This document shows positions 1 to 8,572 of a stretch of DNA of 64,000 nucleotides, piece by piece; position 1 is the first letter of the stretch, and each line of letters opens with the position of its first letter. The translations under genes were made by a program, and so were the position numbers. The notes under the pieces are model-generated. The model was given only the letters and a program-made list of their open reading frames with translations, had not been told where the DNA came from and did not search any database. Source of the DNA: Holophagae bacterium (lineage in GTDB: Bacteria; Acidobacteriota; Holophagae; Acanthopleuribacterales; Acanthopleuribacteraceae); assembly GCA_029263455.1 (NCBI GenBank), contig JAJCXM010000008.1:806001-870000 (forward strand), read 5' to 3'.

Positions 1-493
1 GTGGAACCGACTCAAGCAATAAGTTTGGTGCACTCTTTGCCGCCAGTTGGGCTAATTTTTGAAGATGTAAAGGCACGTCACTGGCATTGACGTGTTTAAG
101 GGCTAACCCGACCACGTGGCCGGCTTCGTCTAGCATGTTCGCTTTGATTAATATTTCGGTGATTTTGAGCTCTGCCATCAATGGAAATCGTTTTCGAAGT
201 TTTTCGACACAGTCATGCCAGCAGAGGAACGCACGGCGCGCGTCTTGTTTTGATATGTACCTGCGCAACAGTCTGCTGGCCGTTTGGAATCCCAGCTCAA
301 CGTCTTTTTGTTTTTTTGCCAAATTCCAATGTGCTTCGAGGATATCGAATTCGCAATCTGCTTTGGCAACTGCTTTACACAGCAGTTCATAGGCTTGTGC
401 GTCTCGACCCGTGCGTGTCAATTCTTCTATCTGTTCAAGGAACTCCTGTGTAGTTTGAGGAGTACTCTGCGTAAGGCGTGAAAAAAGATTCAT
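1..493 (-). CDS. hypothetical helical protein, N-terminal part (runs off the left edge)
   Basis: An uninterrupted minus-strand frame opens at the ATG at 493-491 and continues past the window edge, so only the first 164 residues are visible. The start MNLFSRLTQSTPQTTQEF follows a purine-rich GGGGGGA about 5 bases upstream. The visible part has no signal peptide and is rich in Ala, Leu, Lys and Glu, with a helix-turn-helix spacing that looks like TPR or TPR-like repeats (for example AQAYELLCKAVAKADCEF). No catalytic motif is seen. It is divergent from the large gene at 776 and shares the intergenic region with it. The TPR-like reading is only by composition; the family is not recognised. Confidence 0.65.
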   Translation of the reverse strand, partial: MNLFSRLTQSTPQTTQEFLEQIEELTRTGRDAQAYELLCKAVAKADCEFDILEAHWNLAKKQKDVELGFQTASRLLRRYISKQDARRAFLCWHDCVEKLRKRFPLMAELKITEILIKANMLDEAGHVVGLALKHVNASDVPLHLQKLAQLAAKSAPNLLLESVP

Positions 494-560
494 CAAATCC
501 CCCCGGACTTGGTTATTTATTAACTAATAACGATTTGTAGCGAAAAAAGCGAACATTCCG

Positions 561-621
561 TGACCTGGCTCATGTCAAAGGCATTTTGACCAATAGAGAT
601 TGCTCTACGTGATCTAGGTCA
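561..621. promoter_or_regulatory. two TGA-N6-TCA half-site pairs, CRP/FNR-like
   Basis: TGACCTGGCTCA (561-572) and TGATCTAGGTCA (610-621) are two dyads, both preceded by CG and followed by TG, spaced 49 bp start to start. They lie in the divergent region between the left-edge gene and the giant secreted protein. The geometry matches the CRP/FNR family core TGA-N6-TCA. A further dyad, GTCAAA-N5-TTTGAC (574-590), sits between them. Which regulator binds is not known. Confidence 0.4.
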
Positions 622-775
622 TGTAATCGGGCTTTAGGCATCTCAATCGACGACAGTCTTTGAGTAGATGTTCTCAGTTGGTTACTTGATATTAAGCACC
701 ACTCACTATGGTGCTGCAAGGAATGAATGGATACCGTTAATCATAAATACAAATGATCAGCATAGGAGCCTATTC

Positions 776-3700
776 ATGTCGAGCATTAGATTCCATTATC
801 TATTGGTACTTATTACGGTAACAGTCCAATGCAAAGCTCAATCATTCACAAGAGTTACGGATGCGGGTCCATTGGTGAATCGCAATCGTGTCTCGATCGG
901 TTGCAGTTGGGGTGACGTCAATAACGACGGTTGGATGGACTTGTTTTCTGTCGATCGACCAACCTCGTCGTTGTACATCAATCGTGGAGACGGTACCTTT
1001 GAAGAGGTGACGGATGGTCATTTGGTAACTTTTGCAGGCTTTCAAAATAGCGCCATCTGGGGTGACTACAACAACGACGGTTACAACGATCTCTACGTGA
1101 ATCAACTGGGACCCGGCACGCCCATCCCTGCAGGGCAACCACTCAATCCACGTGTCAATTTCTTGTACCGCAATATTGGGCCGCCCACCTACGAGCTTGT
1201 CAGAGACAGTGCAGGTGTGCTCGAGGACTCACTCAATATGACTTGGACCAGTGAATGGGCGGACTTAGACAATGACGGTGATATCGATCTATTGGTTCCT
1301 GGCGATCAACGAGACTTGGACTTTTACTTTGAGAATTTGGGTGACGGCACTTTCAGTAGGAACGAGAGTCTGCCTTTCCTAATTGCAGGCTCGTTTAGCG
1401 CCGCCGCCAATATGATCGATATGGATACCGACGGTGATTTGGATGTCCTGGTCGTCAATTTTCAAAGAGTCAATAATGAACTGTACCGAAATCTACTTTC
1501 CGAATCCGGAGAGTTGGCTTTTGAGTCCGTTAACGCTAACGCAAGCGATATTGTTGCCGACCGCGACGAGGACCTATCGCCCAGCTGGGGCGATTATGAC
1601 AATGACGGCGATCTTGATGCCTTCCTATGTGTTTGGAGCAACAGAGACAATGAGCTGTATCGCAATGATGGCGACCTAGTTTTCACAGATGTCGTCGACG
1701 ATGTGGTTGTTAATGACGCGGGTTGGTCATTGGGCAATGCATGGCTTGACTACGATAATGATGGCGACCTTGACCTATTCGTTCCCGACACGCAAGGTGC
1801 AGATCGTATGTACAGAAATGACGGTCAAGGTCACTTTGAACGAGTGCCTGCCTCCGAATTAGGCGACCTAGCCATATCGCCCGGCTTTGCAGGTGGTTGC
1901 GCCGTTGCCGACTACGACAATGACGGTGATTTAGATATTTATGTGCCTACCTCTGATGTGGCTAATTCACTCTTTCGCAATGAGAACGACAACCAAAACC
2001 ACTGGCTAAACATTAACTGTCGAGGGTCCGATTCCAATAGGACTGCGATCGGAGCACGCGTAACTGTGTCTACAGTTATCCAAGGACAATCGTTACAACA
2101 GATGAGATATGTGTTGGGCGGGCCAACGGGTGACCGCGGACAAAGTAGCCAGCGACTCCATTTCGGATTGGGAGATGCTGCAGAGACACGAACAATCACG
2201 GCTTATTGGCCATCGGGACGCATCCAACACGAGTATGGGGTTAAGAGTAATCAGTTCATTCAGTGGGTAGAAGGTACGCCTCTGCGATCGGTGGCCGAGC
2301 CTCTGAGTCGTTTGCTATACGCGTGGCTTTCCAATAACGCCCAGTTCTCAAGTTTATTGATTGTCAATAATCCTAACGCGAGTGCCGCTGACTTGATTCT
2401 CACTGCCCGTCGCGGCAATGGCGACATCGCGTCTACTGAACGCAGCGTTCAGGCGGGTGGCTTTTTACGTGCGTCCATTGCGGAACTCTTTCCCACACTT
2501 GGTGATGGCAGTGGCGTGACCGTACTGGTAGAAAGTGAAAACTTAGGCCTTAAGGGACGCTGGGTCACCAATAACCTTGCCGCTGGATCTGGACAGTCCC
2601 CTTCGCAAGGCGTGGCTGTGGATGTGAGCGCAGATTCCACGGATGATGAACGTTTTGGAGAGCAAATCCTGTATGGATTCTTGCCCGTCTCTGAGGGCTT
2701 GACCTCAGCGCCAGTAGTGGTAAACACAGGCGATAGCCCCATCGATGTCAGTCTTGAATTCATCAACGAAGCTGGCGAGACCGTTTTGCTCGACGAGACG
2801 ACACTCGTCCAGTTAGCGCCATTGAGGCCCTTTGCGGTGGTCGCCAATACTTTGCTGCCGCCAGAGTCAGGCGATGTCATGATGATCGCGCGCTCAGATT
2901 CCGGAAAACTGACCGGTTGTTCGTTTGTCTTCAATCATTTGGCCGAACCAGCCATAGGAAATGTGTCTTCTTTACGCGAAGCCGCAGCCACAAGAACCCT
3001 TATCTATCCTTGGTTGTCTAGTAACAATCAATTTGAAAGCATTCTCATTGCCAATAATTTGGGCACTGACCCCGTGGAGGTGACGCTCACGGCTAGACGA
3101 GCTGAAGGTGACGCTGTGGTGGCGACGAGAACGATTGCAGGCCGCGGGTTTCTTAAAGAACTTGCCAGTGATCTGTTTCCAGAACTTGGCTCAGGCTCTG
3201 GTTTTTCGGTCGTGTTAGAGAGTCAATCCAATCAGGTTCGCGGTCGTTGGGTGACCAATAATTTACAGGCTCCGTCGGGCCGATCACCGTCACAAGGCGT
3301 GGCGGTAGCCATAGAAGAGGTCGCCAATTCAAGGATTGGGGAAACCCTATTATTCGGATTCATGCCGGTCACCTCTGGGCTCACTTCCGCTCCCGTGGTG
3401 GTCAATATGGGCGAGCAGGCGACCGACGTCGCCCTGTACGTCTACAATCAGGAAGGTGCTCTTATTGCCGCTGATTTTGATTCGCTACAAGGCTTGCAAC
3501 CGCTTCGACCCTTTGCGGCAGTCATCAATCAAATTGTTGAAACAGACGAAGATGTCATGGTCATTGCGCAATCAAGTGATGGCTCTCTATTAACTGGCGT
3601 TGGCTTTGTATTCAATCAGTTTTCTGAACCAGCTATAGGCAATGTATCAGGCATTTCGTTCTCGGCCCCTGTTGCGGTAGGTGATATTGATGATCTGACT

Positions 3701-4780
3701 GTCCTCGATCAGGCCGATCAAGGCGATGCTTCCGACCTATTGGTGAGTTTCGCGCCTGACGAGAGCGAACTGGGAATTTTGGAGTACCGCGTCTTTTTTG
3801 CGCCGACAGATCAATTAATCCAACTAAACGAGGCAAGAAACTTACCCGCTGAACGCTATATGTCACGCAATCCAACGGGTGCAACGCAGTCATTCTCAAT
3901 GGACGCGAACCTGCTAGATGCCTTCGGACAGCCACTAACCCAAGACGTCAGTGTCCGTGTCTACGCCTTGTCTGTCGCCAACCAAGTGGACGCGCATATT
4001 GATCGTTTGGCGGTCTCGGATCCAATTACAGCCAGTATCATGTCAACGCCAGTGACCATCACCTATATCTCTAATGAAGGTGTCATGGTGGCGGATGGTA
4101 CGCACAAGGTACTAATTGATGCGGTGCATCGGACCGCCCCAGGAAACGGTTGGATTGTGCCACCGTTGGCGCAAATGACACCCGTCGAAGTGGGACAAGC
4201 TCCCTACGATAACGTCGATGTCATTATGGTCACCCACAATCATGGTGACCATTATTCGCCAACTGCCATTGGCAATTACTTGGCGGCTAACCCTAATACG
4301 AAGTTATTGGCTCCGCCGCAAGTTCGTCAAAACTTTACAGGCTCACCTCAAGTCTTGACACCAACCCCTGCTCTTGGGCAAAGCGAAACCGTTGAAGTCA
4401 ATGGAATGACCATCGAAGTGCTGCACGCGCGTCACTTCAATATATTCGGTAACGATTTTTCGGGTGTCGAGAACTATGTCTATTTGGTTCATATGGGTGG
4501 CAAGAAGTTAATGCACTTTGGCGATGTGGATATGGTGCCAGACAATATTTCGGTCTTTGGACTTGCCAGTCAGGATATCGATTTGATTGTCATTCCCACC
4601 TTTTCAACCTTGGTTAGCGCCATACAGCGCGACACGATTTCCATGTGGATTAATCCGCGTCAGATTGTGGCCGCTCACTTGCTAAGTGGGTCGATAGACT
4701 CAATCATGGCCAGCGTATTGAACTTCTATCCCGATGCCTGGATATTTACTATTCCCTTTGAACAACTGATATTCGAATGA
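776..4780 (+). CDS. secreted FG-GAP/ASPIC-UnbV protein with C-terminal metallo-beta-lactamase fold
   Basis: 1334 residues. The ATG at 776 is chosen over an upstream in-frame start (668) because AGGAG lies 7 bases before it and a signal peptide follows (MSSIRFHYLLVLITVTVQC). Residues about 25-420 hold FG-GAP/VCBS repeats with calcium-loop motifs such as DYDNDGDLD. An ASPIC/UnbV domain follows (GARVTV, GQSSQRLHFGLG, WPSGRIQ). Next come two tandem copies of a beta module of about 220 residues (YAWLSNNAQFSSLLIVNN and YPWLSSNNQFESILIANN), then a fibronectin-like stretch. The last 240 residues are an MBL fold of the UlaG/lactamase_B_2 kind with H1154-x-H1156-x-D1158-H1159 (THNHGDH), a later HARHFN and HFGDVD. 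It is probably secreted or surface exposed, with a hydrolase unit at the end of a long beta stalk. Substrate unknown. Confidence 0.85.
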   Translation: MSSIRFHYLLVLITVTVQCKAQSFTRVTDAGPLVNRNRVSIGCSWGDVNNDGWMDLFSVDRPTSSLYINRGDGTFEEVTDGHLVTFAGFQNSAIWGDYNNDGYNDLYVNQLGPGTPIPAGQPLNPRVNFLYRNIGPPTYELVRDSAGVLEDSLNMTWTSEWADLDNDGDIDLLVPGDQRDLDFYFENLGDGTFSRNESLPFLIAGSFSAAANMIDMDTDGDLDVLVVNFQRVNNELYRNLLSESGELAFESVNANASDIVADRDEDLSPSWGDYDNDGDLDAFLCVWSNRDNELYRNDGDLVFTDVVDDVVVNDAGWSLGNAWLDYDNDGDLDLFVPDTQGADRMYRNDGQGHFERVPASELGDLAISPGFAGGCAVADYDNDGDLDIYVPTSDVANSLFRNENDNQNHWLNINCRGSDSNRTAIGARVTVSTVIQGQSLQQMRYVLGGPTGDRGQSSQRLHFGLGDAAETRTITAYWPSGRIQHEYGVKSNQFIQWVEGTPLRSVAEPLSRLLYAWLSNNAQFSSLLIVNNPNASAADLILTARRGNGDIASTERSVQAGGFLRASIAELFPTLGDGSGVTVLVESENLGLKGRWVTNNLAAGSGQSPSQGVAVDVSADSTDDERFGEQILYGFLPVSEGLTSAPVVVNTGDSPIDVSLEFINEAGETVLLDETTLVQLAPLRPFAVVANTLLPPESGDVMMIARSDSGKLTGCSFVFNHLAEPAIGNVSSLREAAATRTLIYPWLSSNNQFESILIANNLGTDPVEVTLTARRAEGDAVVATRTIAGRGFLKELASDLFPELGSGSGFSVVLESQSNQVRGRWVTNNLQAPSGRSPSQGVAVAIEEVANSRIGETLLFGFMPVTSGLTSAPVVVNMGEQATDVALYVYNQEGALIAADFDSLQGLQPLRPFAAVINQIVETDEDVMVIAQSSDGSLLTGVGFVFNQFSEPAIGNVSGISFSAPVAVGDIDDLTVLDQADQGDASDLLVSFAPDESELGILEYRVFFAPTDQLIQLNEARNLPAERYMSRNPTGATQSFSMDANLLDAFGQPLTQDVSVRVYALSVANQVDAHIDRLAVSDPITASIMSTPVTITYISNEGVMVADGTHKVLIDAVHRTAPGNGWIVPPLAQMTPVEVGQAPYDNVDVIMVTHNHGDHYSPTAIGNYLAANPNTKLLAPPQVRQNFTGSPQVLTPTPALGQSETVEVNGMTIEVLHARHFNIFGNDFSGVENYVYLVHMGGKKLMHFGDVDMVPDNISVFGLASQDIDLIVIPTFSTLVSAIQRDTISMWINPRQIVAAHLLSGSIDSIMASVLNFYPDAWIFTIPFEQLIFE

Positions 4781-4798
4781 TCGTCTCCAACATGATAG

Positions 4799-4839
4799 CC
4801 TTGAACCTTGCGGCCAATCGATCGCCACAAGGTTCAAGG
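4799..4839 (+). promoter_or_regulatory. long hairpin masking the ribosome site of the thioredoxin-like gene
   Basis: CCTTGAACCTTG (4799-4810) and CAAGGTTCAAGG (4828-4839) are perfect 12-bp arms; GGC/GCC (4812-4814/4824-4826) extend the stem inside. The right arm overlaps the AAGGAG ribosome site (4836-4841) of the start at 4847. No T tract follows, so a simple intrinsic terminator is less likely than a translational control element, although it could also protect the 3' end of the preceding mRNA. Confidence 0.6.
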
Positions 4840-4846
4840 AGTGCTG

Positions 4847-5323
4847 ATGAGAAATCGTAAATGGACAACCTGGCTTTTGACGGGGCTACTTGTTGTGGCG
4901 GCTTACTTCATCAACGTTGAAGTGCAAAGTTATCTTGGAAAAAAGGCTTTGGAGAAGACGGGATTGATATCTGTTTCTCTGGCGGAAGCTATTGCCACAT
5001 CTGAGCAATCACCGATTCTTGTGGATGTCTCAGCTATTTGGTGCCCTAGTTGTAGGCGTTTGGATGAGGTTATTTTCTCTGATGATTTAATCAAACACGA
5101 ATTGAGCCACTGGAAGTTCGTGCGTTTGGAATACGAGAGTGCCGAAGGTGAAGCCTTCTTAGAAGCTCAGAGGGCTACCGGGTTCCCCAATCTATTTGCG
5201 CTTTCTCCTGAGGGAGAAGTTGTACGTCATTTACAGGTGACCTATTTAGTAAATGAGATGTTTGATCAATTGAAGGACGTAAGAGAATCGTTAGAGCTTA
5301 AACAAAAAGTTGCCTTGAACTAA
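4847..5323 (+). CDS. membrane-anchored thioredoxin-like protein (CPSC)
   Basis: 158 residues from the ATG at 4847, which follows AAGGAG at 4836-4841; an in-frame start at 4808 lies inside the hairpin and has no ribosome site. One N-terminal membrane segment (WLLTGLLVVAAYFINV) is followed by a thioredoxin fold: VDVSAIWCPSCRRLDEVIF with C66 and C69, and the cis-Pro region GFPNLFALS. The order matches DsbD-C-terminal/DUF255-like thioredoxins that act outside the inner membrane as a reductant or thiol transfer protein. It lies 66 bases after the giant secreted protein and may be co-transcribed. The exact partner is not known. Confidence 0.8.
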   Translation: MRNRKWTTWLLTGLLVVAAYFINVEVQSYLGKKALEKTGLISVSLAEAIATSEQSPILVDVSAIWCPSCRRLDEVIFSDDLIKHELSHWKFVRLEYESAEGEAFLEAQRATGFPNLFALSPEGEVVRHLQVTYLVNEMFDQLKDVRESLELKQKVALN

Positions 5324-5511
5324 CTGGCGGAAGGTTCTTTTGGTGCACTGTATTGGTTGTTAAGGGCACTTGTCGTCGATTCCGTGTATCTATTTAAACA
5401 ATGTCTGTATGGCTGGGGACGCGGCGACCCGGGGATGAAAATAGGTGCGTTGCCGTTGCTTGAAAGCGACGTTTTCACTACGTGATCCCAGTCCCGGCTT
5501 ATGTTATTCTG

Positions 5512-5534
5512 GCCTCCATTCGCGCTTTGGAGGC
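5512..5534 (+). promoter_or_regulatory. hairpin masking the ribosome site of the dioxygenase operon
   Basis: GCCTCCA (5512-5518) and TGGAGGC (5528-5534) form a perfect 7-bp stem with a 9-base loop. The right arm contains the GGAGG ribosome site (5529-5533) for the GTG start at 5539, so the stem would hide it. Confidence 0.5.
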
Positions 5535-5538
5535 TTAA

Positions 5539-6438
5539 GTGTCATCAGGATCCATAGTTACGGGCGTATTGGCGCCACATCCACCCCATCTCATATATGC
5601 CGAGAACCCTGAACAAAACGAGCCCCAAGCTGAATGCGGTTGGGAAGGCTTACGATGGGGCTATGAGCGCTTGAGACGTAATCTGTCGAAGAAAGATTTT
5701 GACGTTTTAGTGGTCTATTCACCACATTGGGCGACCATGGTCGGAACCCATTTTTTGGGTGTGCCTCACTTTAAATCAGTGTCTGTTGATCCTATTTTTC
5801 CTAACTTGTTTCGCTTTCATTATGAGTTAGATGTGGATGTCGAACTTTCTCAAGCGATTCACGATGAAGCCGCGAGCCAAGGCATGGTCACTAAAATGAT
5901 GACTAACCCTGATTTTCGAGTGGATTATGGAACCATCATCTCGTGTCACTTGAGCCATCCAGCTTGGGACAAACCGATCGTCGCCATTTCCTCGAACCGA
6001 GCCGCTCGCATGTTCAATAACGACTACATGCAAGTGAACGCCATTAAATTAGGTCAGGCCACCCGAAAGGCCATTGAGAAGAGCGGCAAACGCGCCATTT
6101 TGTTGGCAAGCAATTCATTGTCGCATCGACATTTCGTGACTGAACCGCCCCTGCCTGAAGACATGAGCAAAGAACATATCAGCCACCACGGACAATATTT
6201 GTGGGATATGAGGATGTTAGAGCTCATGCGCGCTGGCCGCAGCAAAGAGATGCTTGATATTCTGCCTGATTTTACCGAGCAAACGGTGGCGGAAACCGAT
6301 TCGGGCGCTTTGAGCTGGCTGATGTCGGCCATGGACTATCCAGATTATGCGGCCGAAGTACATGCTTATGGCACGGTCATCGGAACCGGCAATGCCGTTG
6401 TTGAATGGGACGCTCAGTCGCAAGGAGTCACACCATGA
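5539..6438 (+). CDS. class III extradiol dioxygenase, catalytic subunit (LigB/AmnB-like)
   Basis: 299 residues from a GTG start with GGAGG 6 bases upstream. The protein begins with the LigB-superfamily signature VLAPHPPHLIYAENP (His14) and carries a second metal-ligand region, VVYSPHWATMVG (His about 63). AETDSGALSWLM near residue 254 occupies the position of the Glu ligand of AmnB, the catalytic beta subunit of 2-aminophenol 1,6-dioxygenase. The length of about 300 fits that family. The expected reaction is ring cleavage of a catechol or aminophenol with Fe(II) and O2. The stop overlaps the next start in ATGA, so translation is coupled to the partner subunit. The substrate cannot be read from the sequence. 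Confidence 0.82.
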   Translation: MSSGSIVTGVLAPHPPHLIYAENPEQNEPQAECGWEGLRWGYERLRRNLSKKDFDVLVVYSPHWATMVGTHFLGVPHFKSVSVDPIFPNLFRFHYELDVDVELSQAIHDEAASQGMVTKMMTNPDFRVDYGTIISCHLSHPAWDKPIVAISSNRAARMFNNDYMQVNAIKLGQATRKAIEKSGKRAILLASNSLSHRHFVTEPPLPEDMSKEHISHHGQYLWDMRMLELMRAGRSKEMLDILPDFTEQTVAETDSGALSWLMSAMDYPDYAAEVHAYGTVIGTGNAVVEWDAQSQGVTP

Positions 6439-7412
6439 GTCATGTTGCTGGCGGTTGGCTAGTTCCTGGTATGCCACATCCCTTGATGTGTCCTGAACGC
6501 AACGCAGGATGGAATAAGATTCGCCAGGCTTTTGATCAAGCACGAAAAGAGATCGAGCAGTCCGACGCGGATTTGCTGGTTATTTATTCAACCTTTTGGC
6601 CAAGCATCATAGGACATCAAATCCAAGCGTTGGCTGAACCAAAATGGACCCATGTTGATGAGGAATGGCATGAATTGGGCTCGATCGACTACGAGTTTAA
6701 GATAGATGCGCACTTCGCAGAGTCGATTCGCGCTGCTTGTCAAAAACGCGGTCTCCACGCGCGTACGGTGGCTTATCAAGGGTTCCCAATTGATACAGGC
6801 AGCATCGTCGCCTTGAAGTTACTTAATCCTGACAACAAGATACCCGCCGTCATTTTGTCGAGTAATGTCTATTCAGATCGCGCGGAAACGATTGTTTTCG
6901 GGAAAGCGTGTCATGACGCGGTCAAGGAAGAAGGTCGCAAGGCTGTCGGCATCGCGGTTTCAGCATTGTCTAATCGATTATTTACGGAAATCGTCGCTGA
7001 TGATCAAGACCACATTCATTCATTGAAAGATGATGAATGGAATCAGAAGTATCTTGAATTTCTTAACTTGGGTCGGTTAGAGGACGTGAGCCAGCTTTCG
7101 CGACAATTCCACCGCGAGGCACGTGTACACAAAGTAAGTAACTTCAAGCCGTTTTGGTGGCTTTCCGCCTTCATGGGACAGCACAACCGTTATCAGGGAA
7201 AAACACTAGCGTACGAGCCTATCTATGGGACAGGGGCAGCGGTGGTCGGGCTTTGGCCCGCCGAATCTGCGGCAAGAGATCTTGAGTACGACGAAAACGA
7301 TCCAGAACAGTACGAAGGTGATCGCAATGTTTTGAGTTCCAGTCAACAGAACTCCGATTTTGGGGGCCCGGACGTCGCCGACGGTTATCCAAATGGCAAG
7401 GACGGTATTTGA
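6435..7412 (+). CDS. LigB-superfamily dioxygenase, probable non-catalytic alpha subunit (AmnA-like)
   Basis: 325 residues from the ATG at 6435, which sits in an ATGA overlap with the catalytic subunit and has AAGGAG 8 bases upstream. The fold parallels the preceding protein (VAGGWLVPGMPHPLMCPERN, then DADLLVIYSTFWPSIIG), but the first-sphere ligands are not preserved: YSPHW in the catalytic subunit is YSTFW here and the N-terminal PHPPH is reduced to MPHP. This matches the known arrangement of aminophenol dioxygenases, where the alpha subunit lacks metal. A polar tail (about residues 285-325, rich in Asp, Glu, Asn and Ser) goes beyond the domain. Its stop overlaps the next start in TGATG. Confidence 0.75.
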   Translation: MSHVAGGWLVPGMPHPLMCPERNAGWNKIRQAFDQARKEIEQSDADLLVIYSTFWPSIIGHQIQALAEPKWTHVDEEWHELGSIDYEFKIDAHFAESIRAACQKRGLHARTVAYQGFPIDTGSIVALKLLNPDNKIPAVILSSNVYSDRAETIVFGKACHDAVKEEGRKAVGIAVSALSNRLFTEIVADDQDHIHSLKDDEWNQKYLEFLNLGRLEDVSQLSRQFHREARVHKVSNFKPFWWLSAFMGQHNRYQGKTLAYEPIYGTGAAVVGLWPAESAARDLEYDENDPEQYEGDRNVLSSSQQNSDFGGPDVADGYPNGKDGI

Positions 7413-8509
7413 TGGCTGTAAACGACGTTTCTGATCTTTACCCTCATTCGCCATTTGGAGAGCAAATAGAAAATATTCCCACCGGCCGAGATGTGGAATG
7501 GGAGCCATTAGTTGACTACCGTCGCAATGGTGTCAGCGAAAACACCATCCACGGCGCAGTAGCCTGGTATAGCGGCGACACTTGCATCCATTCATTTGGT
7601 GGCAATGTCCTTTGTTATGGCCGCAGCATGATGAAACTCTTGTATTTAAAGGTATTTGCCGATGATCTCAAGGATGTAACTACTTGGCATCAGAAAGCGA
7701 TTAGTGTAGCGAGTCACAATGGTACGGCCCAGCACGTTGATGCGGCACAGTCACTTTTGAGTGAAGGGGAGTGGGGTCTAATGCAGACGCCGCTGGACAT
7801 TCCACTGGTTCAATTTGGGCGGCAAGTACGTCGACCACGACGCTGGTATAACAATTCGTCAGGTCACCATGCAGCGATTCTAAAAGGATGTCGTATTCGA
7901 GGTTGGAACCGCTCTGGCTATACATTGCCTTCGCATCCCGTATTTAAGGCTTATTTGAATGTGGTGAGAAGTTACCTTGGGTCTGAATGGAAACCTTTAC
8001 GGGTTGCTCGCGACGGCGATGGGTTACCTACGTTATCGATGACGGTCAATGAATTGGGCCGCTGTTATGCGGGAATAGCGCGTCAACGCGATGACGATTG
8101 GATCTGGGAGTCAATGGTCCGCGAACCAGACTTGGTGGGCGGCTATAACCGACTCGATACCACCATTATCAAGTCATGTGCGGGCAAGGTTATCGCCAAA
8201 GAAGGCGCCGACGGACTGTTGGGTCTTGCCGTGGATCATCCTGATTTCCCTGATGGTCTAGGCATCGTTATCAAAATTGCTCATGGCTGGAACCCACAAG
8301 CTACTTGGTATATTGCTCGAGGTATTCTTGGTGTTCTGGGACACGAACTTCGAAATCCGTACCCGCTCCAACGCCAAAAAGCTTTCTTGGTGCCCGGTAT
8401 CGTACCTCCAAATTTAGTGCCCAAACTAGAGAAGATTCCTACATGGGATGAATGGGACCCTGACCGTGACCGCTGGTATTTTGATCCGAAAGATATCGAC
8501 ATCGATTAA
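7412..8509 (+). CDS. asparaginase II-like protein (Rhizobium AnsA type) with altered metal ligands
   Basis: 365 residues from ATG 7412, which shares its A with the TGA of the previous gene; AAGGA lies 9 bases upstream. The family is shown by IHGAVAWYSGD, RSMMK, ASHNG, NNSSGHHAAILKG, GYTLPSHPV and a Gly-rich C-terminal half. As recalled for the Rhizobium etli type II enzymes, a Ser-x-x-Lys pair is catalytic and Cys, Lys, Cys bind zinc. Here Ser72 and Lys75 are kept, but the zinc ligands appear as Ser149, His152 and Asp203 (the usual NCSGKH is NSSGHH; the usual DGC is DGD). It is therefore probably an amidohydrolase-like enzyme with a changed metal site or a changed substrate. Coupling to the ring-cleavage genes suggests a shared nitrogen-containing aromatic substrate; that is inference. 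Confidence 0.75.
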   Translation: MAVNDVSDLYPHSPFGEQIENIPTGRDVEWEPLVDYRRNGVSENTIHGAVAWYSGDTCIHSFGGNVLCYGRSMMKLLYLKVFADDLKDVTTWHQKAISVASHNGTAQHVDAAQSLLSEGEWGLMQTPLDIPLVQFGRQVRRPRRWYNNSSGHHAAILKGCRIRGWNRSGYTLPSHPVFKAYLNVVRSYLGSEWKPLRVARDGDGLPTLSMTVNELGRCYAGIARQRDDDWIWESMVREPDLVGGYNRLDTTIIKSCAGKVIAKEGADGLLGLAVDHPDFPDGLGIVIKIAHGWNPQATWYIARGILGVLGHELRNPYPLQRQKAFLVPGIVPPNLVPKLEKIPTWDEWDPDRDRWYFDPKDIDID

Positions 8510-8572
8510 AGTAAAACCGCTTAGCCAACGATTCTCTATGTAGAGGTGCACCAAGGACTAAAGGAGTCGTGC

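Noticed and set aside
87-481. Plus-strand frames opposite the left-edge gene
   Set aside because: The minus frame is longer, open to the edge and has a plausible protein composition; the plus frames are antisense shadows.
4799-4839. Reading the 12-bp hairpin as an intrinsic terminator
   Set aside because: No T tract follows and the right arm contains the next gene's ribosome site.
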